Shown: positions 43,190-53,574 of the stretch, piece after piece
How positions within the stretch are numbered: position 1 is the first letter of the stretch
Layout of the letters: every line of letters starts with the position of its first letter
Origin: Trichopria drosophilae
Lineage: Eukaryota; Arthropoda; Insecta; Hymenoptera; Diapriidae
Direction of reading: 5' to 3'
Assembly: GCA_030407085.1 (NCBI GenBank)
Contig: CM059584.1
Location: forward strand, 63,193,501-63,257,500
Length of the DNA stretch: 64,000 bases
Made by a program: the position numbers and the translations under genes
Notes under the pieces: model-generated
What the model was told of the DNA's origin: nothing
Database searches by the model: none
The model's input: the letters and a program-made list of their open reading frames with translations, nothing else

Positions 43190-43549
43190 GGCGCCGGTAT
43201 TGAACGTAGCGGTTATGGTAACAATTATGGTTGAAGAATTAAAAAAATTCCACAACTCTTATGACCTTTTTTGAACAAAAAATAGCGCGGCAACCAAAGA
43301 AAGCATGAAGCTTTTTCGGATTTAACAAATGAAGCTAAGAGCGAGGTTTCGAACTTGAATCAGCGATTGCCAGAAAAGGATGTCCAAATTTTGCTCCTGC
43401 CTTCGGAATAAGAGAAACAACAGAAGCTATTGAAATGGAGAAATATTAAAATCCGTGGTCTCAAAGTTGTTGGGGACGTCACGCAAGGTACGGAAATTTT
43501 TCTGTCGGAGGTCTTTATATCAGCAACAGAGATGGCGCCATACTTCACG
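43190..43549. other. Unassigned stretch left of SINE copy 1
   Basis: Some open sequence rich in Lys and Glu codons but no domain recognised. It could be part of the SINE-flanking element. Confidence 0.35.
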
Positions 43550-43786
43550 TTTGTGTATGAAACGGAAGAGTTGTAGAAACCTACACCAAGTACAGCAATG
43601 ATCATAAGTCGATTTCCGTCAGATAAACAACAGCGAAACGTAAACAAACAACGGGGCTTCACTTACAAACTGCGAGCTGCTGCTTGAAAACCGTTTTCGA
43701 AATAATGTTCCCTGGACGGGGATCGAACTCGCGACCAGCGACCCCGTAGTCCAGTGCGCTACCGCCTGAGCCACGAAGCCGATTTA
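43550..43786 (-). repeat. tRNA-derived SINE, copy 1
   Basis: The minus-strand head (43780 to about 43708) has A box TGGCTCAGGCGG, an anticodon region GGACTACGG and B box GAGTTCGATCCCC. The body follows with AAGCAGCAGCTCGCAG, GTTGTTTGTTTACGTTTCG, then a segment containing ATGATCATTGCTGTACTTGG. A second copy with the same order lies at 63330-63590. The GACTACGG loop is like tRNA-Arg(ACG), the suggested source. Confidence 0.82.
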
Positions 43787-44013
43787 ACATTTTTTTACTA
43801 CATTCACAAAAAAAAACTACAGAATATAACGTAAAATTTGCGGAGACATTCAAGATGGCAAGAAGTTTTGTTAATTTTTAACAGAATTTTATATTTTTTT
43901 TACAATTTAAATTTTTGCAACACTCTCAAGATTTTAGCTTATTGAATTCACAATTCACTATGTTCCTATTTTTCACGTGTTTTCGATGTTTGCTAGCAAT
44001 TCAAAAGATATAA

Positions 44014-44080
44014 CCTTGTAAAATCTAGTGTAACTTTTATTAATAAAAATATAACCTTTCGCTTTAGAGGTTCGTTGTGA
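44014..44080 (-). repeat. LTR-like end, partner of 51703-51765
   Basis: About 60 bases match 51703-51765 in the same orientation: CTAGTGTAACTTTTATTAAT, then AAAAATA and CAGAGGTTCG-like phrases. Read on the minus strand it would end in ACA. See the entry at 51703. Confidence 0.5.
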
Positions 44081-44718
44081 ACTGATTTTGACAAGCTGAA
44101 AGATAAGTAATGCGGGAATTCGTAATATAAATAGAACATTATAATAAAATATAAATTCCTAACATTATCTTCTCTTAACCCTTAACTGGCACAATCCCGC
44201 GTTCGAACGTAAATGGCATAAATGGGTCTGATAGACCCGACGTATTCAAACGTGTATTGCACAACCGTCTTCGAATATTTTCTTTTTTTGCTAAAAAATG
44301 TTACACAAGGTAGCTTATGATATGTTCTTAAAACTGTAAATGATTTCACTGGGTGTAATTTATTTTGGTCACATTTAACACTTCCTCGATTTCTGAAATA
44401 TGAGTATACTTACTTCGAGTTCGAATAAACGCTTGGGTCTACTGAATGCGGCCTTTTGAATTTCTTGACCCTTTTTTTCAATTTTAATTGTTCATAACTT
44501 TTTTAAATAACAATGAATATTTTAGATCCTAGTCCAGACCATAGAGAGGCCTTTGACCAGTAAAATGCCGTGTGGTTCATGTCGATAGGTGCAATAGTTT
44601 TTAAATGAGAGTGTCATTAAGTTGAAAAAACGTGGTTTCGAGAAAAACGCGATTAAAGTTTTTAACGTTTTTTTTTTTGCTTTATTCGTGAAAAATCGTT
44701 GTAAGAAGTGATTTTTAC
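44081..44718 (-). other. Noncoding 3' region of the Mutator-like fragment, with a piggyBac-like end
   Basis: At 44175 TTAACCCTTAACTGGCAC is followed by AAATGGGTCTGATAGACCC, which resembles piggyBac termini; no opposite end was found. 44300-44718 is AT-rich and could be the 3' UTR of the Mutator-like relic. Confidence 0.35.
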
Positions 44719-45215
44719 TTACTTATCCAATCCAGCTTCGTACACTACTACTTCCTGGTCTTCGTATGCGTCATTTTCAAGGATTTTTGCGTTTCTTCTT
44801 GCAGTCCGCTGCTCTTTAGATGCTTCCGTCGCTTCAAGCTCGGCTCGATCAACCCGCCTGTCATTGACTTTATCAGCGTACTGCCTTGCTTGCGGGCCGA
44901 TTGTAACACCCATAACTTTCAGAACTTTCAAAATCGGTAAAAACCCTTCATTAAAAATGCAAGCAGCCCTAAAAGCAGCAATTTCAAGTGTTTGTTTACC
45001 AACAAACTTGTGCTTAGGAGCTATGTTCCAAACACACGAATTATAACTTTCGTTATTGTTTTGAGTATTAGCGCCTAAGCATCTCTCGAGTACTTTTTCG
45101 TCGGTTAATTCCTCATAAATTGGTTCTAAAAGATCTTTCACTTCTTGATCGAAAGCCGAAGGATGTTTGAAGTCATGTAATTTATCTGTAGCTACTGCTT
45201 TTTGATAACCGCACT
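44719..45215 (-). pseudogene. Mutator-like transposase C-terminal fragment
   Basis: The 140-aa open frame 45141-44719 and about 20 further codons upstream match the C-terminal part of the insect Mutator-like transposase family: YEELTDEKVLERCLGANTQN, NNESYNSCVWNIAPKHKFVG, LEIAAFRAACIFNEGF, IGPQARQYADKVNDRRV. The end is charged and acidic (ENDAYEDQEVVVYEAG). The catalytic domain is not present upstream. A related but separate copy is at 60130-61380. The intact frame is short and the copy is a fragment, so activity is excluded. Confidence 0.78.
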
Positions 45216-45640
45216 ATGAATCTGCTCCACTCTCCCCTCTTTTATACCTGTTTTTCGGTCGTTCGGACCTTCGGGACTAATTCTATGTTATTTCTGAGAG
45301 TATTTCCTAGCAATTTACGAAAAAAAAATTTCCGATTTTTTCAAAATCTTCCATGGTATCCTCGTCTTAAGTAATTAATAAGATTGTTATGGACGATAGT
45401 TCGTACCTCGCCTTATCAACTAGTATATTATAATTTTCTATAATATTTAAGCCATTATAATAAATGTCAGGTTGCGAGTGGGATGAGCGAATATCGTCTT
45501 TAACGCAATACAATATTCGTACATCCGAGCAACCACAGCAATTTAATTCTTTGTAAATTACTTAAATGAATGTTCGTGGAACCTGTAAGCAGTTTTCGAT
45601 GGCAACCTGCTAGCGTTTGCAGATCACATGGCCACACTCG
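45216..45640. other. Unassigned stretch
   Basis: No gene recognised. The last eight bases are the left target-site duplication of the MITE that follows. Confidence 0.45.
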
Positions 45641-45791
45641 CATTGGCGTCCACAGGATTATTTTCAGGGGGAGGCAAAATTAAATATGCGACTATATGTT
45701 AATGGAAGTTACATAGGCTAATAAATATACACTGTCGGGCCAGGGGGGGGGGGCAACTGCCCCCTCTTGCTCCTCCCTGTGGACGCCCTTG
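45641..45791. mobile_element. hAT-type MITE with 8-bp target-site duplication
   Basis: A 151-bp element whose ends read CATTGGCGTCCACAGG on the left and, inverted, CAAGGGCGTCCACAGG on the right. CACACTCG is directly duplicated at 45633-45640 and 45792-45799. An 8-bp duplication with short CA-starting inverted repeats is the hAT signature. The interior has a G run and no coding. Confidence 0.9.
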
Positions 45792-45799
45792 CACACTCG

Positions 45800-46189
45800 G
45801 TGTCGACTAGCGCTCTAAAAGGAGCTGTCGTCAGCGGGTTGCCACACGAAAACTGCATATCGCGCGTGTGACCGGATGGACAATCCGTCTTCATCGTCGA
45901 CGGATCCCGAAAAGCGCGATAGTCTTTAGTCAGTCAGATCAGCGAAAGCAAAGAGGCAACTTCGGGTCGTTTGCAACTTTTCACGGGAGGCACTAATTCC
46001 AGTCGGGACCCAGTCGATTTCGTACATCTAACCTCCACGATCTGCTTCTGGAAGTCATCCGACTCGTGGCTTCCGAACGACGGGAAAACCAAGTGCGCGC
46101 TCCGGTCGTTTACTATAGCGCGCCGGTAATAATCATTTCTGTAGGGGTGCTGGTCGGGATAATAACAATAAATAATAACTGTGCGAAGA
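45800..46189. other. GC-richer unassigned block
   Basis: Balanced base composition and CpG-containing phrases (ATCGTCGACGGATC), unlike the AT-rich surroundings. No ORF or repeat partner found. Could be a promoter or 5' UTR region of an unseen gene. Confidence 0.35.
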
Positions 46190-46390
46190 GCATAAAGAGA
46201 GTATTCCTTAAATCCCGACCCAAATTACTTTAAAAAATATTGTTTCACTTCGCAAATAATGTGAAAGAAAAACATTTATAATTTTTTCATGTGATTTCTT
46301 ACCCAAAATTGGGTCAGAATAAATTAATTACAAATTTTTAATCGGAGGTACCGAAACTAATCAGAATACAAAGTTAAACTGCATGGCTCT

Positions 46391-47974
46391 GTTGCCCGTT
46401 AACTGGGTTCTTTTTATATAATACAGACTCGAATTAGGTGCTGCTATTCCTAGTTCCCAAACTGACCACTATCGCTATAAGCAAGAGAGATATGCCTTAA
46501 ATAATCGGAATAAGAAATAAAACTGTATGGCATTGTTGCATACTGGCATTAGATGCTACTGAAATAAGTATGCACGAATTAGGTGACCCCATCCTTAAGA
46601 TAAGAATCAAAGCCAAGTGTCATAAACGAAGAGGGAAGTTCCTTAAAATATTGAAATAGGTATGTAATTCTTTATTGAGTGTAAATTGATCCACTTATTT
46701 ACAGAGCATATCGCACTGTTACACATTAGCTGCAAGCTTTCTAAATACTATACATTCGAACCACGTACTTTCTCAGTGGACTCCAAATAAAACCTTAGGG
46801 AAATTCGATCAAGGGTTCCTTTCTATTTTAGGGGTATAATAGTATAAAACTGGAGTGAATGATATTTCAGCACTTAAATAATATGGAGTAATGTCGAATT
46901 TGAGTTGTCTTTTATTTCGAGTTTTTAGATTTTAGTTTTAGTTTTTCTTCGTGGCTTACAGCAGTATACTTGATTCTAGAGCTAAGCTTTGTTTGCAGAA
47001 TTTAGAGTGCAATATTTGAAAAGCACGTAATAATCACTTATGGGGTTATACGCACTTATGATTTTAAAAAAATATTTTTTTTTGTTTATTGCATTGCATT
47101 TTTGTAATGTACATTCTAAATTTTAGTATATGACCCTGGAGTAGACGACACCATGTAAGTTAAAAAAAATTGTTTTCTATGTTTGAACTGGTTTTAAAAC
47201 TTTGTTCGATCGGTCTACAATTTTAACACAATCTTCTTACATACATTTTCTAGTAATTAATCGTTGTTTTTGTCAATCCGGTACTTATTTTCCATTTTAT
47301 AAACAATTGAAGGCCAAATTTTCCATAAAAGTCTTTTTGAGAAGCCGCCATTTTTGGAAAATTCAATATTTTGATTAACCGAAAGATTAATTACCTACAT
47401 AATCTAATATAATAACGAAATTTGTTTGGTTTTTCGATTTCAGATAACCCAATCTTAAGGTACGATGTACACCGTAAATCTTCTTTTTAGAGGAGGTTTG
47501 GGAAATGCAGCATTTTTATAGATACAAAATTTGTTTACCTTCATGAAAGATCCTTATATATCCACAAAAATGTTCAAATTAATAAATTCAGAAGTTTGTT
47601 CAGGTTAAATCCTTAAAAATATGTCTTTTAACTATTAACATTTTGCCTCATAACTGCATATAACCCATTAATTGTGCAATGTACTCAAGATTTAATTTTT
47701 GCACTTATGAGAGAATTTTTATATTACGAACTTGAAAATCAATTTCTGTGTTTAGTACTTTTGGCTCAAAATCGAATTTCAAACAGAAATACAATAAATC
47801 ATTTAAACTGCTCGCAGCGTTACCCAGGATCAGCGACGAGGACACGGCAGAATCATGATCCCATGTATGCACAAGGATCAGGTTTCCGTGGTTCGTCAAT
47901 TCCATAGTATTTTTGGACTCCAAACCCTCCTTGACATTGTGTGTTATGCATGTAAGTTTATACTTACTCGAGAA
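46391..47974. other. Noncoding part of the left Transib arm
   Basis: 46390-46650 contains two diverged direct repeats (AAACTG.ATGGC..TGTTGC and GAATTAGGTG). The remainder to 47974 is AT-rich; open frames at 47674-47923 on both strands lack motif support. The transposase 3' UTR is expected here. Confidence 0.45.
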
Positions 47975-49844
47975 TCATATCCATGGCTTCTTCGGACAAT
48001 GGTTTCTCCTTTCTGTTCTCCGTTTTCCGTAAGGTGTTAATTAATGTATCTGATGAAGCTAAAAGGTGATGTAGTGGGTCGATATTGGAAGCATGTCGGT
48101 TAGTCATTGGAGTGTGATCACTTTGAGCACGTCAGAAAACTTTATTGCTAGCTTCTTGAGCTTCTTCCGAAAGCCAACCAATGGGAACGGGAAACTTCTC
48201 CATTATTGCCCCACCATGAATAAGTACTTTATGTACTGATGAGGTAACGGATACCAGGGATAAATCTCAACATATAAGTCCGCTACTTTGATACCGTAAC
48301 GGGTGAATTTCACAACGTCAATCCTTTTCCCGCACGTTATCGTTTGCAAAATATTGTGCAACGCTTTAATTACTAAGAAATCTAAACCCGTCAAATCAGC
48401 AACTACATCTGCTTGAGAAAAGAATGCTCGAGCTACATTGCCGGTATTTGTTGTCCCCTTTCCCTGCTTCACAACATCAACCGTTAAGGACAGTTCCTTC
48501 TTCAAGTCTCTTTGAATCTGTTTTTCCTCTCTTGCTTTACACTTTTCTGTTCTGGAGTTCGTGCAGTCCCTGCATTGAAATCTAAGTTATACGCCACGTG
48601 TAGCATGTACTCCAGACATCGAATCCAGCAGTGGAGACCGAGCAACCAAATTTATAATAATCTTCAATAAATTTTAATTTTAAAACATGCGGAATATTAT
48701 TAGCAAATTTGGGCCGAACCTCACAGATGTTGCAGCAATTAGTAGACGTGTTACCTGTTAAGAAATTTACAACTTTACCGTCTATCATTGTGCAGTAAAG
48801 TTGAAAACGAATTTCGTATGAAGCACCGTTAACCTTAATGATGTACCTATCAACTTTCTTTAATACATCCGAATAAAATTTATACTCGTCATTAACGAGT
48901 GTCGAAGTTTCTTTCGTAAAGCTAAATTTTAATGATCTGCATGCACGAACAGACGGAGGTGTATTATTGGTCCAATAAACATATTCACCTGCTTTCAGTT
49001 GAAGCGGTACTTAGTTAATATTGAAGACCGCTTCATCTGATTTAGGTATTTCAGATGTCCATTTCTGTCTCGTCGTTTGTCGACTTGATGCTCCATCCAT
49101 TCCCCATTTACCGATTAGCAGAAACGTTGATTGCCTATTTTTGAAAGAATATCATTACTCAACGTTAAAAAAATTCTTCGAGTAGTGTGTCCCAAAAAAC
49201 AAATTAAATCTACGCTTGCTCCAGTGTCGCATACTTCTACACAGTCAGCCTGAGGATAACATTCTCTTTTCACTTCTGTAATAAATTTGTAGGGGAAACG
49301 ATGAGATACCAGTGTTTTTTGTTGTTGTGATATCGCATATTCTCATGCGTATCTTTTCTCTGCCCTAAATAGAAGAAAAGTGCTAAGAGATTGCTCTTAT
49401 CAAGAGTAGCGATTTCTTTGCTTCGCGGTTTGGGGGATGTTGCTTCATCACCTGGGATTGCTTGAATTTAAGGGCGTCAACTAGTTCTTCCGTTTCATAA
49501 AGTAGCGCTAGTTCATGCGATCTTCGCCTCTTCGTCATGGTTGAACCACTATCGTAGAGTACACGTGGCCGGCCACTTTTCTGAGATACGCTGACATTGG
49601 GAATCGAAACACAATAGGAGGAATTTACATCAAATCTCACGAAAAACTTTTGCGTCAGAAATGAAGGGAATTTGTGTACAAAACGATCTTTTCTTCGTGA
49701 CACGCTTTGCCAATTTTGCATGAGAGATCTCAAGAAGGTATTCTGCAATTTCGTTTTAATTTCGTTCATTTGATTGTCCGAAAAATGCTCATTTTCTCGA
49801 ATATAATTCAAAATGGACTCAGTTCTATTTGTGGAGGGTTTCAT
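47975..49844 (-). pseudogene. Transib transposase relic (RAG1-family DDE)
   Basis: Transib transposases are DDE recombinases homologous to the catalytic core of RAG1. Minus-strand reading: an N-terminal part (49844-49383) with GRPRVLYDSGSTMTKRRRSH; then LIGKWGMDGASS with the first Asp codon at 49095-49097; VYWTNNTPPSVRACRSLKF; MIDGKVVNF with the second Asp at 48780-48782, followed by a CxxC (CCNICEVRPKF); GTTNTGNVARAFFS and LYVEIYPWYPLP (48505-48203); and GWLSEEAQEASNK with the catalytic Glu at 48162-48167. These motifs in this order are distinctive. The parts lie in different frames; stops include TAA/TGA after LFMVGQ and after NKVF. The relic ends near 47975. Dead, but all three acidic residues can still be read. 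Confidence 0.87.
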
Positions 49845-50157
49845 ATCGCCACTTCACAATATTTCGCATAAATGTAAATACGAAACGTTATACTCCATGA
49901 CCACACTGAGGAATAAGCATCTATCACTAGAATAAAAAAAATATTAAATCTGTAATGAACCTGAGGATCTCCATCGCCGCATATGTCTATTAAACCAAGT
50001 TCGATTTCAGTGTCGAAAAATCGCGACGCCAAGCGGTGCGCAGTCGAATCTCAATGAATTAAGACATGAATAAATCTACTATCATATGCGGAGTTGTACA
50101 TCGTCAGGTACTTACAGATTTATTAGCTTTCTTATTGTATTGATGGATGCTTGTTAC

Positions 50158-50700
50158 TCACTGTGGTCATGAAGTATCACTTTTCGTATTTACATTTAAG
50201 CGAAATATCATGGAATGGCAATATAAAACCCTCCACAAATAGAACTGAGTGCATTTTGAATTATATTCGAGAAAATGAGAATTTTTCGAACAATCAAATG
50301 AACGAAATTAAAACGAAATTGCAGAATACCTTCTTGAGATCTCTCATGCGAAATTGGCAAAGCGTGTCACGAAGAAAAGATCGTTTTGTTGAGTCCATTT
50401 TTAATTATATTTGGGACAATGAACATTTTTTCGATAATCAAATAAAAGAAATTAAAACGAAATTATAGATGTCCTTCTTAAAATCTTTTATGCGAAAGGG
50501 GCAAAGCGGGTCACAATAAAAAGGTCTTTCGTTTATAATACCCTTCGTTTACTGCCGTTCGTCATATACTCCGATTGCGTTTCCATACCACATGCAAGCG
50601 TATCTCATAAATATGGACAGCTTCGTGTACCCTACGAGAGTGTTTCAGCCATGACGAACATGCGAAGATCGCATGGACTAGCGTTGCTTCTTTGAGCCAT
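50158..50700 (+). pseudogene. Inverted second copy of Transib N-terminus
   Basis: On the plus strand, KPSTNRTECILNYIREN and NQMNEIKTKLQNTFLRSLM match the left arm. The same stretch is then partly repeated at 50393-50470 (ESIFNYIWDNEHFFDNQIKE), showing a further local duplication or recombination with a diverged copy. 50630-50700 matches the GRP...TKRRRSH region in decayed form (VPYESVSAMTNMRRSHGLAL). Catalytic regions are missing. Confidence 0.78.
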
Positions 50701-51002
50701 GCAGTTTAACTTTGTATTTTGATTGGTTTAGGTACCTCAGATTAAAAATTTGTAATTATTTTATTTTGACACAATTTTGGGTGAGAAATAATATGAAAAA
50801 GAAAAAAAAAATGTTTTTCTTTCACATTATTTCTTTTACATTATGCCAAGTGAAACAACATTTTTGAAAGTAAAGTAAAAAAATACTTCTTCCTCAAATT
50901 TCAAGATTTTTAATAAATAGTGCTGTAATGCAGGCTTTAGTTTAAATTAAAAAAATTAGGGAGCGTTTTTAACATTCAAATATTCAAAAAGTCGTTAAAT
51001 TC

Positions 51003-51460
51003 GGCTGAAATTGCATATTTTGGGGGTCATTGAAAGGATAATCAAGGATTAGGAAATCTGTTGTCAAAATTTCATAATACAAAATGCGCATCGTGCCAGA
51101 AAAGAAGAGAAATCACATCAAATATTTAAAAATCATTAAATTCCCGGGAATTTTAGCGGAAATTGCATATTTTGGGGTTACTGAATCCGAAACTGTGGTC
51201 AAATTTGCCAAATTCAAAATGCACAATGAGCCACAACAGACAAAAAAGTAGATAAAATGCAAAAGTCGTTAAATTCGGCGGAAATTGCATATTTTGGCGG
51301 TTTTTGGGGTCTCTGAATCCGAAACTGTGGTCAAAATGTCCAAATTCAAAGTACACAATGAGCCATAACAGACAAAGTGTAGATGTGTAAAATGCAAAAG
51401 TCGTTAAATTCGGCTGAAATTGCATACTTTGGGGTTTTTGAGGTAGCAGAATCTATTTCA
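51003..51460. repeat. About 120-150-bp tandem repeat, three to four units
   Basis: GAAATTGCATA.TTTGG recurs at about 51006, 51158, 51280 and 51415. Two central units share CTGAATCCGAAACTGTGGTC and CACAATGAGCCA.AACAGAC. Motif order matches the arrays at 30417-30710 and the single unit at 20178. Confidence 0.85.
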
Positions 51461-51702
51461 GATAGTTTGAACAAAATTTTAGCGTATTTTTCTATTAATT
51501 GTTGTTTATATCCTATTATTATATATCAATATTGATTTTAATGCGTATATGACTTCTATTTAATGCGTTTTCTGACCATTTATTAAAAAAAAGCATAAAA
51601 ATTGGTTGCGAACTCGCGTGACAGCGATTTCTCTTATTCAGACTCTCGTGCGTCCCCTCTGTGTGCCGTATGGAAAGTAGGCGACCCCTTCTGACACCAA
51701 TT

Positions 51703-51765
51703 GTAGAAATTAGTGTAACTTTTATTAATAAAAATACAACTTTTTGGTTCAGAGGTTCGTTTCTG
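51703..51765 (-). repeat. LTR-like end with adjacent primer-binding-like site
   Basis: On the minus strand the segment ends ...TAATTTCTACA at 51703 and is followed, after AT, by TGGTGTCAGAAGGGG (51701-51687). TGG after a CA end is the layout of an LTR followed by a tRNA primer site. The matching segment at 44014 lacks the TGG sequence. Interior coding between them belongs to other elements. Confidence 0.45.
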
Positions 51766-52329
51766 ACTGAACACCAAAGAGCAACGATTCAAACAATAAA
51801 AATGCAGATAATTAATTAAATTAGAAGCTTGAACAATTTTATAAAGAAAATAACATTATATATAAGTTTTTTTTTGTAAATGTAGTAAACAAAATTAGAC
51901 ATATCCCATTTGCATAAATCTTAAATGTATTACTTAAAACTTAAAAAACGTATGTAAATAAATTGCAAAAAATGTTCATTATGTGTATATAAAAGTACAT
52001 TTCTCGAGGAGCAATTATTATTGGGCACAACTGCCATCTACGATGAGTCGAGCTGTCACGCAATTTCAGTGCTCCGAAATTACTGCTGCAAATTATTAAT
52101 TCTCTTTATTTTTCACGCCCAAAAACGTTAAGAGTGTTCGGCGCTAAGCATCGGCTCTCAATTCATGTAAGTTTTTTTACATTTGATTACTCTTAAGAGC
52201 TGTTGTGCCGATTCTATAAAATTTGACTTTTCATTTTCCGTTGGCCAACTGAGACATTTTTTCTCGATCTTATTGGCGCATGCACACCTGGATTGATCAT
52301 CGACACTTAAATTCTGCAAAATTCAAGAC
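51766..52329. other. AT-rich stretch, possibly LTR remnant
   Basis: No coding recognised; may contain the rest of the LTR-like sequence and the start of the LINE 5' UTR. Confidence 0.4.
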
Positions 52330-52555
52330 AGTGTGCAGTCTACACATAGAGGTGGGGCTACGCACGGCTTGCGTGACTTCGCTCTCGCTATACCACACCA
52401 GTTGACACGGCGCCTTTGCACTCGTGCTAAGCAAGCTCTTCCGTGCTACTCTTTTTATGCAACTGTTTTCCTAGGGTTTCCTCACCAGAAAGGAAACACT
52501 TCGATTTTGAGTATCGATATCAGAGGTACATTTCTCAAAATTCTTAGACCCCATA

Positions 52556-53574
52556 ATGTCTATCCCCCAGGTATGCGCTGGTATCTGCAGAGGGACAGTT
52601 AAAAACCCCAGTATCTGTGATAAATGCAAACGACCTTATCACCCTAAATGTACTGTCTTCAAGAAAATCCGATATGGATCGAGCAAAACAATAATAAATG
52701 TCTGCACGGACTGCTTGTCAAAGGCAAATCAGGATTCCTCTCTTCAACATACTCGAGATCGTACATCTTCAACATCGTCATTATCATCTCAGATATCATT
52801 GCAATCTGAGTCGACAATGAATCAGCAATCGGAGCAAAATGTTAACTCGGACCCTATACTTGCTGCTATTGCTAAACTAAACGCTGACTTTCTTGACCGA
52901 TCAGCGAAGCAAGACAGTGATATCTCGAATTTGTCAAGCCAGTTTACTAAACTATCAGCGGACTTCCATGAGGGGCTACAAGACATCAAAGATATAAAAT
53001 CAAACCACAATGCCTTGTAGAGCGATGTATCACACTGGAGAATGAAAATCGAGAGCTGAGAAATGACTACAACAAACTTAATGATCGTCTCCGCCGCTTT
53101 GAGGCAGCCAAGGATCGAAATACTTTACTGATTTCGGGCCTACCAGAAGGAGAAAAATTAGTCGATGATGTGATTTTACTTGCATCACATATCGAGGTCG
53201 ATCTATTGGCAAATGACATCTCCGAAGCCACTCGCATGCATTCGACAGTAAGGAATAATTCTCCTAAGACCGTTAGAGTGACTTTAGCAGATTCATCTAC
53301 TACGGATACTCACTTGGCAAACTTCAGACGTAAAGGACGGTTTCTATCCACGGAAGTATTTCCTAATCGTCCAGAACAAATGATCTATCTAAACGAATGG
53401 CTCCCGTCTGAACTTTTCACCACACTGAAGGACTGCAAAACCAGAGCTAAAGAACTCGGAATTAAATACGTGTGGCATCGAAATGGATCCATCTTTGCTC
53501 GGTTAGAAGATAAAGCTGATTCAAGAGCACAGCAAATTCACAAGGCAGATGATCTAAAAAACCTTCTTCCATGA
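52556..53574 (+). pseudogene. LINE ORF1: PHD-like zinc finger, coiled coil, C-terminal domain
   Basis: ORF1 proteins of this group bind RNA. The first open frame (52556-53020) has a PHD-like Cys/His pattern (C7, C11, C21, C24, H29, C32, C49, C52), then a Ser/Gln-rich linker and a probable coiled coil to LQDIKDIKSNHNAL. TAG at 53018-53020 ends the frame; the coiled coil goes on in another frame (ENRELRNDYNKLNDRLRRFE) into LLISGLPEGEKL and a domain ending LGIKYVWHRNGSIFARLE and DDLKNLLP. TGA at 53572-53574 closes it. From about 53040 on, it is in the same frame as the endonuclease ORF. Confidence 0.82.

Larger units (their letters stand above)
46190..50890. repeat. Large imperfect inverted duplication of a Transib element
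   Basis: Two pairs of segments mirror each other about a centre near 50050. First, 49650-49990 (minus) against 50100-50400 (plus), including CCCTCCACAAATAGAACTGA and ATTAAAACGAAATTGCAGAA. Second, 46195-46390 (minus) against 50700-50890 (plus), including GCAGTTTAACTTTGTATT and ACAATTTTGGGT or its variant. The right arm is short because about 3 kb corresponding to 46390-49500 is missing from it. So one long copy and one internally deleted copy stand head to head. Confidence 0.8.

Noticed and set aside
43708..43780. Functional tRNA-Arg gene
   Set aside because: The acceptor stem does not close and the anticodon stem is mismatched; it is the head of a SINE.
48203..48788. Separate small host genes
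   Set aside because: These open frames are consecutive pieces of a single Transib transposase in the same orientation.
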